Positions 50,820-60,186 are shown, counted from the first letter of the stretch. The stretch: 64,000 bases of DNA from Jeotgalibacillus malaysiensis (GCA_000818095.1 CP009416.1:866501-930500); one strand, 5' to 3'. The notes: a model not told the origin generated them from the letters alone. Translations and numbers: made by a program.

Positions 50820-52436
50820 ATGGCTGTGATCGAAACAGATGTACTGATTATCGGAGCAGGGCCCGCCGGACTGATGGCTGCAAATGTCATGACAAAGCGG
50901 GGCGTAGACTATATCTGCCTGGAGAAAAAACCGGGCCGTTCAGTGTTATCAAAAGCACTCGGCATACAGGCAAGATCACTTGAATTATTTGAATTTCTCG
51001 GTGTAAATAAACCATTTTTGAAAAGAGGATACCCCGGACCCGGTGCTAAGCTTCATTTAGCCGGAAAACATCCATCTTACGTTGAAATGTATCATATTAA
51101 AAGCAGATATCCATACCTCCTCATTATCCCGCAGGATGAAATTGAAGAAATCCTGGAAGAGCACCTCAACGCACGCGGCGGTCAGGTCTTCAGGGAACAT
51201 GAGGTGCTTGACGTTACTCAAAAAGATAACGGCGTCTATGTAACGGCTGTGCATAACGGTATAACTAAAACATATTTTGCAAAATACCTGCTTGCATGCG
51301 ATGGTTCGCACAGCAAGGTACGCAAAGAACTCGATGTCCCATTCCCCGGTGAGGATGAAGGAATCACATTCTTCACAGGCGATGTAGAAGTTCCCGATAT
51401 GAAGGAAATTCATATTAACCTGCACCTTAATGATCGTGGAGCGGCAGCGTTCTTTCCATATAAAGACGGTACTTACAGGGTCGTCGGCTTTGATAGAACG
51501 AGACAGGGCGGTCCTAAAAAGCGTGAAATGAAGCTGCATGAACTGCAGACCACACTCGATACCATTCTTGATCAATCGTATAAAGTTCAGCATCCAAAAT
51601 GGCTCGCCTATTTCGGAACATCACACAGGCAGGTGCCAAATTACCGTGTCGGAAACGTGTTCTTCGTCGGAGACGCTGCACATGTCAATAATCCGCTTGG
51701 CGGTCAGGGTATGAATATCGGTCTTGAAGATGTCGGCAATCTCTGCTGGAAAATCGATACGGTGTTGAAAGGCTATGCAGGCAGTCCATTCCTCGATACG
51801 TATCATGAAGAACGGGCACCTGTGGCAAAAGAAGTCATCTTCAATACCACCATGGAACTGAAGCTGATTAATATGAAGGGGCTGCTCGGTAAAGCAAGGA
51901 ACTGGTCAGGCAAAGCCGTTCTGTCACAAGGATGGGTTCAGTCCAGATTTGCAAATGCGCTCTCACACGTACACAGTGATTACGATAAAACGCCGATTAA
52001 CCGTTCATTCAAAGACAAATCTCTACCCAGAAAAGCTATTCAAGCCGGTGAACGCGTACCGGATCAGGTTCTTTTCAATGAAGGTACAACGGATGAGCGG
52101 CTGTACCCGCTTATTCAGCGGATCGGCTACGTATGCTTAATCTATATTGATTGCTATGAGCAGGATCTGATTGACTACGCATATGACTTTGCCCATGAAG
52201 CGAACCGGGCATTCCCGGATATGCTCAAAGTCTATCTAGTCGCTCGCGGGGGCACCGTCCTTACAGAGCGTGACGAGCTGCCGATTATCTATGACGTACA
52301 TCGCGATCTGGATCATAATCTCGGTATGCAAAAAGGAAGCACACTGTTTATCCGTCCTGATGGACACGTCGGTTTTCATGACGGTTCGGCTGATGTGAGG
52401 AAAGTGATGGCGAAGTTGAAGCGGTATTTTATTTAA
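50820..52436 (+). CDS. FAD-dependent aromatic-type monooxygenase
   Basis: A 538-residue flavoprotein of the PheA/MhpA-type hydroxylases. The Rossmann motif is GAGPAGLMAANVM with the acidic ribose-binding end YICLEKK. The DG motif reads YLLACDGSHSKVRKEL, and the GD motif VFFVGDAAHVNNPLGGQGMN. The C-terminal thioredoxin-like extension ends with FIRPDGHVGFHDGS. It uses NAD(P)H and oxygen to hydroxylate an aromatic or polyketide compound. AAAGGAG precedes the ATG by about 9 bases. No ring-cleavage genes are adjacent, so the substrate is open. Confidence 0.92.
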   Translation: MAVIETDVLIIGAGPAGLMAANVMTKRGVDYICLEKKPGRSVLSKALGIQARSLELFEFLGVNKPFLKRGYPGPGAKLHLAGKHPSYVEMYHIKSRYPYLLIIPQDEIEEILEEHLNARGGQVFREHEVLDVTQKDNGVYVTAVHNGITKTYFAKYLLACDGSHSKVRKELDVPFPGEDEGITFFTGDVEVPDMKEIHINLHLNDRGAAAFFPYKDGTYRVVGFDRTRQGGPKKREMKLHELQTTLDTILDQSYKVQHPKWLAYFGTSHRQVPNYRVGNVFFVGDAAHVNNPLGGQGMNIGLEDVGNLCWKIDTVLKGYAGSPFLDTYHEERAPVAKEVIFNTTMELKLINMKGLLGKARNWSGKAVLSQGWVQSRFANALSHVHSDYDKTPINRSFKDKSLPRKAIQAGERVPDQVLFNEGTTDERLYPLIQRIGYVCLIYIDCYEQDLIDYAYDFAHEANRAFPDMLKVYLVARGGTVLTERDELPIIYDVHRDLDHNLGMQKGSTLFIRPDGHVGFHDGSADVRKVMAKLKRYFI

Positions 52437-52453
52437 ATAGTTGATTTAGGAGG

Positions 52454-52482
52454 AAGCCTTGATTGCAGGGCTTCTTTTTTTG
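52454..52482 (+). terminator. terminator after the monooxygenase gene
   Basis: GAAGCC and GGCTTC pair around TTGATTGCAG, and T7 follows. Confidence 0.85.
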
Positions 52483-52507
52483 TGGATTTTCGTAATGGGA
52501 AGAGTGG

Positions 52508-52631
52508 GTGTGGGATAGGGACGTTTGCGGGTGTGAAAGCGACATTCTGGTCGGGGATTGCAACAAATACCCAGGCGTATCGCTACAAACCAAGCTTAGA
52601 TTGATACAAATCCGGCCAAAACACATACAAA
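52508..52631. repeat. intergenic direct repeat, unit A
   Basis: It begins GTGTGGGATAGGGACGTTTG and ends ACATACAAA. It matches unit B, 206 bases downstream, at most positions, including GAAAGCGACATTCTGG and CAAATCCGGCCAAAACACAT. Small open frames in it on the minus strand (start MCFGRIC) are by-products of the repeat. Confidence 0.8.
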
Positions 52632-52713
52632 CGTACCCAGCCGCCCTGCATGCACTTGGGAAATAAGCTTTTGTTTCTGAAAAGCATTAAGAGGGGGTGG
52701 TGCAGCAACTTTG

Positions 52714-52837
52714 GTGTGGGATAGGGACATTTGCGGACGTGAAAGCGACATTCTGGCCGGGGATTGTAACAAACACCCAGGTGTATCGCTACAAATCAAG
52801 ATTAAATTGCTACAAATCCGGCCAAAACACATACAAA
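52714..52837. repeat. intergenic direct repeat, unit B
   Basis: Second copy of the roughly 124-bp unit, opening GTGTGGGATAGGGACATTTG. Both copies contain CCAGG(C/T)GTATCGCTAC, the reverse complement of the word in the elements at 26.5 and 29.3 kb. Within each unit TACAAA recurs four or five times at irregular spacing. Confidence 0.8.
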
Positions 52838-52951
52838 TCGCGCATCGCCGGCACCACTAAAAACTTTTTTCAAAAAAAGTGATCCAAATCAAAACTCCTT
52901 ACGTTAGCTGTTCAAAGAAAGATAATCCAGTTGAAAAAGGAGAGAAATATC

Positions 52952-54292
52952 ATGACGAACAAAAAATTACTTAAAAGAATTGCAGCACCTGTACTAGGAC
53001 TTTCACTTATCGCACCAACAACAGGACTTGCAGCTGAGGAACCAACGGCCATTACGCCGGCATCGGATCTTCGCTCAACTTTAGATCAATTACTATCAGA
53101 ACATTACGTGCTGGCAGTTAATGCAATGGTGAAGGATTACAACGATGCACCAGATGAAGAGCAGGCTTATGCAGCACTTGAGCAAAATGCTTTAGACATG
53201 ACACCGGCTATTGAATCAATTTATGGCGCGGAAGGTGCACAGCAGTTTGAAGACATCTTCGTTAATCACAACGATTATTCACCTGACTTTGTCGAAGCAG
53301 CAAAATCAGATGATGCGGATTTAAGAGCACAGGCAGAAGCAGAGGTTGAAGAATTTACACAGGAATTCGGTGGATTCCTGGCAACAGCAACAGAAGGAAA
53401 TCTTCCTGAAGAAGCAGCAGTAGAAGTACTGGTTGCACACGAACAGGATGTAATCAGCGCATTTGACAGCTATGTGGAAGGTGACTATGAAGCTTATTTT
53501 TCTAACTTCATGGAAGGCTACGACAGAATGTTTGATATCAGTAAAGCATTATCTGTTGCGATCGTGACGCAAATGCCGGATAACTTTGAAGGATCAAAAG
53601 CAGATGCACCAGCAGCTGATCTGAGATCTACTTTAAATAACCTTGCAGCTGAACACTTCGCACTTGCAGTAATGAGCATGCAAAAAGGTGTAAGCGGTGC
53701 TGAGGATTATGACTTTGCTACATGGGCAGAAGATATGAATACAGATGAATTCACAGCGGCGATCGGCTCAATCTACGGTGAAGAAGGCGCAGCTCAGTTT
53801 AAAGAGGTTTGGACAAGTGAACACATTAATGCACAGGCAGACCTTGTAAGTGCGACAGTTGCTGGTGATGAAGAAGGCATTGCAGCAGCAAAAGAAAGTC
53901 TGTCTATGTTTACTCAGGAATTTGGCGCATTTCTTGCAACTGCAACTGAAGGAAACCTTCCTGAAGATGCAGCTGTAGGTTCACTGACAACACATGAAGA
54001 TCAGGTTGTAAAAGCATTTGAATCTTATGTAGCAGAAGACTACCAGACAAGTACTGACACATTCCGTGAAGGCTATGCATTCATGTTCGGTGTAGGTGAA
54101 GCACTTGGTGATGCAATTGTGAAGCAGATGCCTGATCAGTTCGCATCAGATGTACCAGCTGATATGCCTAATACTGGTCTTGGCGGCGCAGCTGAACAGC
54201 AGACACCGATTGCTGTATATGTAGCAATTGCGACGGCACTTCTTGCAGCAGCAGGATTTGCGGTTAAAAAGAAAACAGCGAATCAGGAATAA
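52952..54292 (+). CDS. wall-anchored protein with two helical repeat domains and MPNTG sorting signal
   Basis: A 446-residue exported protein. The signal peptide is residues 1-28 (IAAPVLGLSLIAPTTGLAAEE). Two related domains of about 170 residues follow, each opening DLRSTL(D/N)(Q/N)L..EH.(V/A)LAV. Each has an IYG(A/E)EGA(Q/A)QF block, TQEFG(G/A)FLATATEGNLPE, and a closing QMP(D)(N/Q)F. The C-terminus has MPNTG at about residue 405, a hydrophobic helix and a basic tail (KKKTANQE), a sortase signal with Met in place of Leu. Acidic and with conserved His, it may bind metal, but that is a guess. A sortase gene follows directly. Confidence 0.88.
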   Translation: MTNKKLLKRIAAPVLGLSLIAPTTGLAAEEPTAITPASDLRSTLDQLLSEHYVLAVNAMVKDYNDAPDEEQAYAALEQNALDMTPAIESIYGAEGAQQFEDIFVNHNDYSPDFVEAAKSDDADLRAQAEAEVEEFTQEFGGFLATATEGNLPEEAAVEVLVAHEQDVISAFDSYVEGDYEAYFSNFMEGYDRMFDISKALSVAIVTQMPDNFEGSKADAPAADLRSTLNNLAAEHFALAVMSMQKGVSGAEDYDFATWAEDMNTDEFTAAIGSIYGEEGAAQFKEVWTSEHINAQADLVSATVAGDEEGIAAAKESLSMFTQEFGAFLATATEGNLPEDAAVGSLTTHEDQVVKAFESYVAEDYQTSTDTFREGYAFMFGVGEALGDAIVKQMPDQFASDVPADMPNTGLGGAAEQQTPIAVYVAIATALLAAAGFAVKKKTANQE

Positions 54293-54311
54293 TAGTCTGA
54301 CAGAATAGGAA

Positions 54312-54340
54312 GAAGAGCGGTTTGAACCGCTCTTCTCTAT
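54312..54340 (+). terminator. hairpin between wall protein and sortase genes
   Basis: GAAGAGCGGTT and AACCGCTCTTC form a perfect 11-bp stem. Only CTATT follows, so termination is probably partial, which would give more substrate than sortase. Confidence 0.6.
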
Positions 54341-54364
54341 TCATATAAATGGAGGAATGAAGCC

Positions 54365-55354
54365 ATGAAGAAAAAGCTTTTTATTCTTATAACAACAGTC
54401 ATTTTGCTGAGTGTGGTCAGTTATCAGGCGATTGCAATGAACCAGTCAAAAGAAGAACCACAAACAGCTTCAACAGATGAAACGCAGGACCTGAAAGAAA
54501 AGATTGAAGAAGAAACGGCAAAACAGACAAAGGCAGTTGCCCACCAGGGAGAAGAGTTTGTTCTTCTTGACTCTTTAAAAAAACGTCAGGCAGAGCTTGA
54601 AGAACAGCTAAAGGTTCAAGAAGAGGGAATTAATCCTGCCCGCATCCAGATCCCGAGTCTTGATATCGATACAGGTGTTATCCCTGTAGGACTTTTAGAT
54701 AATGGGGAAATGGAAGTGCCTGAGGAAACAGATGTCACCGGATGGTATGACCGCGGTGTGCAGCCTGGTGCAGTCGGGAACTCTGTCATTGCAGGTCATG
54801 TCGACAGCAAGGAGGGTCCGGCCATTTTCTTTTATTTAAAAGATATTGAACCGGGTGAGGAAATCATCATCACTGACGAAAATGGTGTGGAACTGACATT
54901 TGAAGTGAAAACGAAGGAAAGCTATCCTACAGATGAATCACCGATTGAACAAATCTTTGGTCCATCTGATAAACGAAACCTGAACATCATCACATGTACG
55001 GGCACGTTTGACCGTGAGCAGCACTTATACCCTGACAGACTGGTCGTCTATACTGAACTTGTGTCTGAAGAGGCACCTTCTGATCCGTTAAAAGTGACGG
55101 AAGCACCTGAAAATGTAGAAGTAGAAGCAGGCTCAGTGACTTGGCACGCGGTACGTAATGAAACAGTCATCGGCTACCGCGTCTATAAAAAGTCTGAGCA
55201 GGATCCACGTTTTGTACATGTTGCAAGCGTGTCAGCGCACGAACGTAAAAACTATTATGATCCGGATGCAACAGCCGGAGATCAGTACTATGTAACGGCT
55301 GTTAATCTTAAAAATAAAGAATCAGCACCGTCTCAAAAAGTAGAGGGGAACTGA
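54365..55354 (+). CDS. class F-like sortase fused to a fibronectin type III-like domain
   Basis: A 329-residue membrane-anchored transpeptidase. One N-terminal helix (LFILITTVILLSVVSYQAI) is followed by a coiled-coil stalk at about 33-85 and the sortase barrel at about 90-235. The catalytic residues are His145 (IAGHVDSKEG), Cys211 (IITCTGTFD) and Arg225 (YPDRLVVY). From about 240 to the end a beta-rich domain reads APENVEVEAGSVTWHAV and TVIGYRVYKKSEQDP, then YYVTAVNLKNKES, which fits fibronectin type III. That extra domain is unusual for sortases. The gene directly follows its likely substrate with MPNTG. Confidence 0.88.
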   Translation: MKKKLFILITTVILLSVVSYQAIAMNQSKEEPQTASTDETQDLKEKIEEETAKQTKAVAHQGEEFVLLDSLKKRQAELEEQLKVQEEGINPARIQIPSLDIDTGVIPVGLLDNGEMEVPEETDVTGWYDRGVQPGAVGNSVIAGHVDSKEGPAIFFYLKDIEPGEEIIITDENGVELTFEVKTKESYPTDESPIEQIFGPSDKRNLNIITCTGTFDREQHLYPDRLVVYTELVSEEAPSDPLKVTEAPENVEVEAGSVTWHAVRNETVIGYRVYKKSEQDPRFVHVASVSAHERKNYYDPDATAGDQYYVTAVNLKNKESAPSQKVEGN

Positions 55355-55360
55355 GTGTTG

Positions 55361-55394
55361 ACCGCAAAGTGCCGGGGGGTGCTTTGCGGTTTTT
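55361..55394 (+). terminator. terminator after the sortase gene
   Basis: ACCGCAAAG and CTTTGCGGT pair around TGCCGGGGGGTG, and T5 follows. Confidence 0.9.
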
Positions 55395-55430
55395 AAGTTG
55401 GTGCAGAAGGTGAGCTGAAAGTCCTGAAGT

Positions 55431-55534
55431 GTCGAACGTGAGGTGATGAACGTCGAACATCAAAGGTTAAGTGTCGAACGACCATGCTCAAATGCCGAAC
55501 AAAGCGGCTCAAATCACGAACCCCGTCATACGAA
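55431..55534. repeat. array of CGAAC words in the sortase-TetR gap
   Basis: Within 104 bases CGAAC occurs seven times, four of them as GTCGAAC, at irregular spacing (at 55432, 55452, 55474, 55495, 55517, 55531 and near). The words are direct repeats on one strand, separated by 10-20 different bases. Confidence 0.6.
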
Positions 55535-55562
55535 CGTCGAACACCACCACAACCGCACAAAA

Positions 55563-56132
55563 TCACTTCTCCAAATAAGATAACCCCTCATTCACAAAAC
55601 TGTTAATCAGCACCGCAAGCTCCTGGGCAGGCTGGTCCAGGTCATTGGCCAGCCACTCTTTAATGACATGAATGGCGCCGCTGATCACAAAGATACTCAG
55701 GTATTTCGATTCCTGCTGACGAATGCCATTATCATTCATAAGATTATTCATCATATAAAGCCGCGTCAGTTCCATCACTTTCTTTTCGAAAGCTGAAGAG
55801 CCGTTCGGGCTGAGGAGGGCCTGAATGATGTCTTTGTGATCGATCATGTATTCAAGAATTTTCTCAGTGATCTTAAGTGCTTCTTCGTCAAGCTCTGTTC
55901 TGTAACGCTGCAGATAACGGCTCATATCTTCAACGATTTCCTCTTCTATTTTATGGAGAAGATCAAAATGATCCTGGTAATGTGTATAAAAAGTGGAGCG
56001 GTTAATATCAGCGATTTCACATATTTCTTTTACAGTCACTGAAGAAATTGGCTTTGTCCCGAGCAGATGAATAATACTTTCTTTCAGTATTTTACGCGTA
56101 TATTTTTTGCGGTGATCCAGTTTTTCAGACAT
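55563..56132 (-). CDS. TetR-family regulator of the MMPL operon
   Basis: A 189-residue repressor. The helix-turn-helix is at about residues 35-55 (TVKEICEIADINRSTFYTHY), and the C-terminal domain is of the type common in Firmicute YhgD-like regulators. The start at 56132 has GGGAGAG upstream. It is divergent from the MMPL gene, and two dyads lie between them, so it probably represses both. B. subtilis YhgD beside YhgE is a similar arrangement. The ligand is unknown. Confidence 0.88.
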   Translation of the reverse strand: MSEKLDHRKKYTRKILKESIIHLLGTKPISSVTVKEICEIADINRSTFYTHYQDHFDLLHKIEEEIVEDMSRYLQRYRTELDEEALKITEKILEYMIDHKDIIQALLSPNGSSAFEKKVMELTRLYMMNNLMNDNGIRQQESKYLSIFVISGAIHVIKEWLANDLDQPAQELAVLINSFVNEGLSYLEK

Positions 56133-56167
56133 TTAATTCTCTCCCTTATGTTAAACCTTTGTGAAAA

Positions 56168-56195
56168 TCCAACACATAATAGACATTGTGTTGGA
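56168..56195. promoter_or_regulatory. operator-like dyad 1, TetR-MMPL gap
   Basis: TCCAACACA (56168-56176) and its complement TGTGTTGGA (56187-56195) are 10 bases apart. CCAACAC recurs at about 56239. Confidence 0.65.
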
Positions 56196-56210
56196 TAACT
56201 GACAGAACGA

Positions 56211-56225
56211 AACAGACTGTCTGTT
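56211..56225. promoter_or_regulatory. operator-like dyad 2, TetR-MMPL gap
   Basis: AACAGACTGTCTGTT is a perfect 15-base palindrome around a central T, between the divergent TetR and MMPL genes. Confidence 0.65.
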
Positions 56226-56286
56226 GAATACCCAACACCGTGTCAATATAATATTAGAGTGTATATAAGTGCTGTGCAAGAGAGGA

Positions 56287-58347
56287 TGACGCTTTATCGA
56301 CTGGACGTCACAGGTTATTAAACGTAAAAAAAGTATCGTAATCATCTTTTTTATACTGACGATTATTAGTGCGGCGGCTCAATTTGCCGTCTCAGTAAAT
56401 TACAATATGGCAGATTATCTGCCGGATGATGCACCGTCGATCGAGGCGGTAGACATCATGCAGGAAGAGTTCGATGAGCCAATGCCGAATGCAAATGTGA
56501 TGATTCCAGACGTCACCATTGCTGAAGCGCTGGATATAAAAGAACAGTTGTCAGAGATTGACGGGATCTCAAGCGTCATGTGGCTTGATGATGTCATGGA
56601 TCTGACGGTTCCGCTTGAAATGGCTGATGATGAGATGCTGTCGTCTTATTATCAGGACGATGCGGCACTCATTTCGATCACGATTGAAGAGGAGCAGGAA
56701 GTAGCGGTTACCAATGAAGTGTATGATTTGATTGGTGAAGAAGGCGCGCTGACAGGTGAGGCCGTGACAACTGCAGTATCCCAGCAGATGGCGGGGGACG
56801 AATCGATGTATGCCGCACTGCTGCTCGTGCCAATTATTATTATCATCTTGATTTTATCAACAAATTCCTGGATTGAACCGGTGTTCTTTTTAACAGCGAT
56901 CGGTGTATCAATCCTGATCAATCTTGGAACAAATATTTTTCTCGGGGAAGTTTCATTTATCACGCAATCCGTTGCCCCAATTCTCCAGCTCGCCGTATCG
57001 CTGGATTATGCGATCTTTTTACTTCACAGCTTTTCTGATTACCGTAAAAAGGTTGATGACCCTACTACCGCGATGAAGCTTGCAATGAAGCGGTCTTTCC
57101 CGGCGATTATTGCCAGTGCTTCAACGACCTTCTTCGGGTTTATGGCGCTGACCTTTATGGAGTTCGGAATTGGGTCTGATTTAGGGATCAACCTTGTAAA
57201 AGGCATTCTGCTCAGCTTTATCAGTGTCATTATTTTCTTACCGGCGCTGACGTTAATGTTTTATAAATGGATTGATAAAACGCAGCACCGCCAGTTTATC
57301 CCTGACTTTAAGGGTGTTGGTAAACGCGTAATGAAGCTGCGGATACCAAGTTTAATTTTGGTGATGCTGCTGATCGTTCCGGCATTTCTCGCGCAAAGTA
57401 ATACGACGTTCATTTACGGAGCGGGTGAGCATCCTGAAAATACGCGTGCAGGACAGGATGCGATCGCAACAGAAGAGATTTTCGGCAAGGAAACGCCAAT
57501 GGTTCTGCTGGTTCCAGCAGAAGACCGAGGTACGGAAGAAGAGCTTGTCAGAGAGATTGAAGCGCTCGACAATGTCTCAGGTGTCATGTCCTATGTAAAT
57601 GTAGCGGGCGCCGCAGTTCCACCTGAATATCTTGATGAATCAGTCACTGATCAGTTTTACTCAGATCATTACGCAAGAATTACGATTTTTGCTGAGACAG
57701 AAACGGAAGGTGACGCTGCTTTTTCTCTAATTGAAGAGGTGAAAGAGACAGCAGACAGCTATTACGATGATACGCACCTGCTTGGTGAAAGTGTGACGCT
57801 GTATGATATGAGAGAGATCGTTCAAAAGGATAATACATTTGTGAATATCATGACGGTTGTAACGGTTGCACTCGTTCTGCTGATTACATTCCGTTCGCTA
57901 TCTATTCCGGTTGTGCTGCTGATCACGATTCAGGCTTCAGTCTGGATTAACCTGGCGATTCCATACTTTACGGATGCGCCGCTTGTCTATATTGGTTATC
58001 TGCTGATCAGTACCATTCAGCTTGCTGCAACGGTGGATTACGGCATTCTGTTTACAGAGAATTATTACAAGCTCAGACAGGAAATGACGGCGCTTGAAGC
58101 GATTAAAAAGACGATTGATGAAAAGCTGTTTGCGATCTTTGTATCAGCTTCGATCCTTTCAAGTGTTGGGTTTATTCTCTGGATTACTTCAACAAACCCG
58201 GTCGTTTCATCAATTGGATTGCTGCTCGGACGTGGTGCACTGTTAGCCTTTATTATGGTTGTCTTTGTACTGCCGGCACTGCTGGTGATATTCGATAAAG
58301 TCATTGAGAAAACAACGTGGAAAGCAAATTTTTATAAGGGGAAATGA
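56287..58347 (+). CDS. MMPL/RND-type membrane exporter, start region one base out of frame
   Basis: A protein of about 683 residues with 12 helices and two extracellular loops, of the MMPL (YdfJ-like) family. Recognised blocks are YNMADYLPDDAPSIEAVDIM, LAVSLDYAIFLLHSFSDYRK with the proton-relay Asp in helix 4, and AATVDYGILFTENYYKLRQE in helix 10. The first helix (IVIIFFILTIISAAAQFAVS) lies upstream of the first in-frame ATG (56407), so that ATG cannot be the true start. AGAGAGG with ATG 56287 is in another frame. The proper frame needs a one-base change just after that ATG, or an unusual ATC start at 56296. Confidence 0.85.
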
Positions 58348-58349
58348 CA

Positions 58350-60167
58350 ATGAAATTTAAACGCACAAGCGCAGGATTCGCAGCATTTCTACTTGCGATG
58401 CCAACTCTCCTCGTCTCAGCGGAAACACAAAATACTGCTGAAGACAATGCGGAGGCAGGGGAAGGCACTTTTGATAAGAAAACAGAAGTCGTGTACGCAA
58501 CACTCGATGCTGCAGGTGATCAAAAGGACCTTTACGTCGTTAATAACTTCACTGTCAGCAACTTTGGTGAGATTACGGATTACGGGGATTACACAAACGT
58601 TCAGAATCTGACCGACCTCACACCGATTGAACAGCAGGCGCGTCAGATCACACTAAATGCACAGGAAGAAGAGTTTTATTATCAGGGTAATCTTGAAAAC
58701 CGGGCCTTACCATGGGATTTTGATATCAGCTATTCGTTAGATGGTGAAGAGACAGATGCTGATTCACTGATTGGGCAGGATGGGAAGCTTAACATTCAAA
58801 TCGATTCATCTAAAAATGCTGACGGTGAAGAACTCTTTTTCAACAATTATATGGTTCAGATCACGATGACATTTGACGCTGAAAAGTTTAAAAACATTGA
58901 AGCGCCGGACGGAACGATTGCGACTGCCGGTAAAAACAGACAGGTCACATTTACTGTGATGCCTGAAAAAGAAGAAAGCTATACTGTCAGCGCAGATGTA
59001 ACGGACCTTGAAATGGAGGCCATTGAAATTGCAGCTGTCCCGTCATCGGTGTCAATCGATGAACCGGATACGACCGAAGTAAAAGAGGAAATGACATCAC
59101 TTTCTGATGCTACTGCTGAAGTGAATAACGGTGTGGGTGAATTGCAGAGTGGAATTGCTGAACTGAATAACGGTACAGCCAGCCTGTATGATGGCTCAGC
59201 ACAATTCCAGGATGGCATCACCCAGCTTTCCCAAAATGCAGGCGGGTTAATTGAAGGATCTTCTTCAATACAGCAGGCATTAAATCAGATGAGTGAGTCA
59301 GTCGGAGCAGGTGTTGGTGATGTTGATACAAGTGAATTCAGTGAGCTGCCAGGCGCATTCAGACAGATCGCCGGCGGACTTGATGAAGTAGGAACGGGTC
59401 TGACAAACTTAAGCGGAAGCTATGAGCAGGCTTACCATGCACTTGATCAGGCGATTGCCGGGATGCCTGAACATCATGTAAGTGAAGAAGAGATTGCTGC
59501 ACTTTATGAAAGCGGAGCAGATGAAGCAACTGTTAATAAGCTCGTTGAAAGCTATCAGTCATCGCTTGCAGTCAAAGAAACGTACAGACAGACGCAGGAA
59601 GCATTTGCAGCTGTACCTGGTGCACTTTCAGGAAGCACAGGCGCTTTAGGTGAAATGAGCGGCAATCTGTATTCAATTGCAGACCAGCTTGAAAGCGGAC
59701 TTGCAGCGAGTAATATGGATGAATCACTTGGTCAGCTGCAGCAGGGACTTGCAACGCTTGCAGCCAACTATGCTGACTTCCATTCAGGACTAAATGAATA
59801 CACTGGCGGCGTCAGTCAGCTTGCAGGTTCGTACAGCGAACTTCATAGCGGCCTTGGCGGTCTGACAGGCGGTACAGATGAGCTGGAAAATGGGGCAGGC
59901 GAGCTATATAGCGGCACATCAGAGCTTGCTTCAGCAACAAGTGAGCTGCCTGATCAGCTTCAGGAAGAAATCGATGCCATGCTGAGTGAGTTTGATAAAT
60001 CAGATTTTGAGCCGGTTTCATTCGTTTCTGAGGAAAATGAAAATGTTGAATCTGTTCAATTTGTCATTAAAACAGACAGCCTGAAAAAAGAAGATGACGA
60101 AACGTCAGAGGTAGAAGCTGAAGAAGAAAAAAGCTTTTGGGATCGTCTGATGGATTTGTTTAATTAA
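58350..60167 (+). CDS. YhgE-like exported heptad-repeat protein
   Basis: A 605-residue protein. An N-terminal signal (GFAAFLLAMPTLLVSA) leads to a beta-rich domain to about residue 230. A long Ser/Gly/Asn-rich helical region to about 560 carries repeats such as ELQSGIAELNNGTASLYDGS and ELENGAGELYSGTSELASAT, as in YhgE/Pip proteins. The C-terminus is acidic and ends WDRLMDLFN. It overlaps the MMPL stop region, and ATG 58350 is preferred since AAGGGG lies 8 bases upstream. It is expected to work with the MMPL exporter outside the membrane. Confidence 0.85.
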   Translation: MKFKRTSAGFAAFLLAMPTLLVSAETQNTAEDNAEAGEGTFDKKTEVVYATLDAAGDQKDLYVVNNFTVSNFGEITDYGDYTNVQNLTDLTPIEQQARQITLNAQEEEFYYQGNLENRALPWDFDISYSLDGEETDADSLIGQDGKLNIQIDSSKNADGEELFFNNYMVQITMTFDAEKFKNIEAPDGTIATAGKNRQVTFTVMPEKEESYTVSADVTDLEMEAIEIAAVPSSVSIDEPDTTEVKEEMTSLSDATAEVNNGVGELQSGIAELNNGTASLYDGSAQFQDGITQLSQNAGGLIEGSSSIQQALNQMSESVGAGVGDVDTSEFSELPGAFRQIAGGLDEVGTGLTNLSGSYEQAYHALDQAIAGMPEHHVSEEEIAALYESGADEATVNKLVESYQSSLAVKETYRQTQEAFAAVPGALSGSTGALGEMSGNLYSIADQLESGLAASNMDESLGQLQQGLATLAANYADFHSGLNEYTGGVSQLAGSYSELHSGLGGLTGGTDELENGAGELYSGTSELASATSELPDQLQEEIDAMLSEFDKSDFEPVSFVSEENENVESVQFVIKTDSLKKEDDETSEVEAEEEKSFWDRLMDLFN

Positions 60168-60186
60168 AGTCCACTCCAGGTAAAGA

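Noticed and set aside
52429-52626. Minus-strand open frame starting MCFGRIC (and a similar one at 52596-52832)
   Set aside because: Both lie within the duplicated intergenic repeat, lack ribosome binding sites and resemble one another only because the DNA is repeated.
55431-55534. CRISPR array
   Set aside because: The repeated word is only 5-7 bases and the spacing is irregular; no direct repeats of 20-40 bases and no cas genes are seen.
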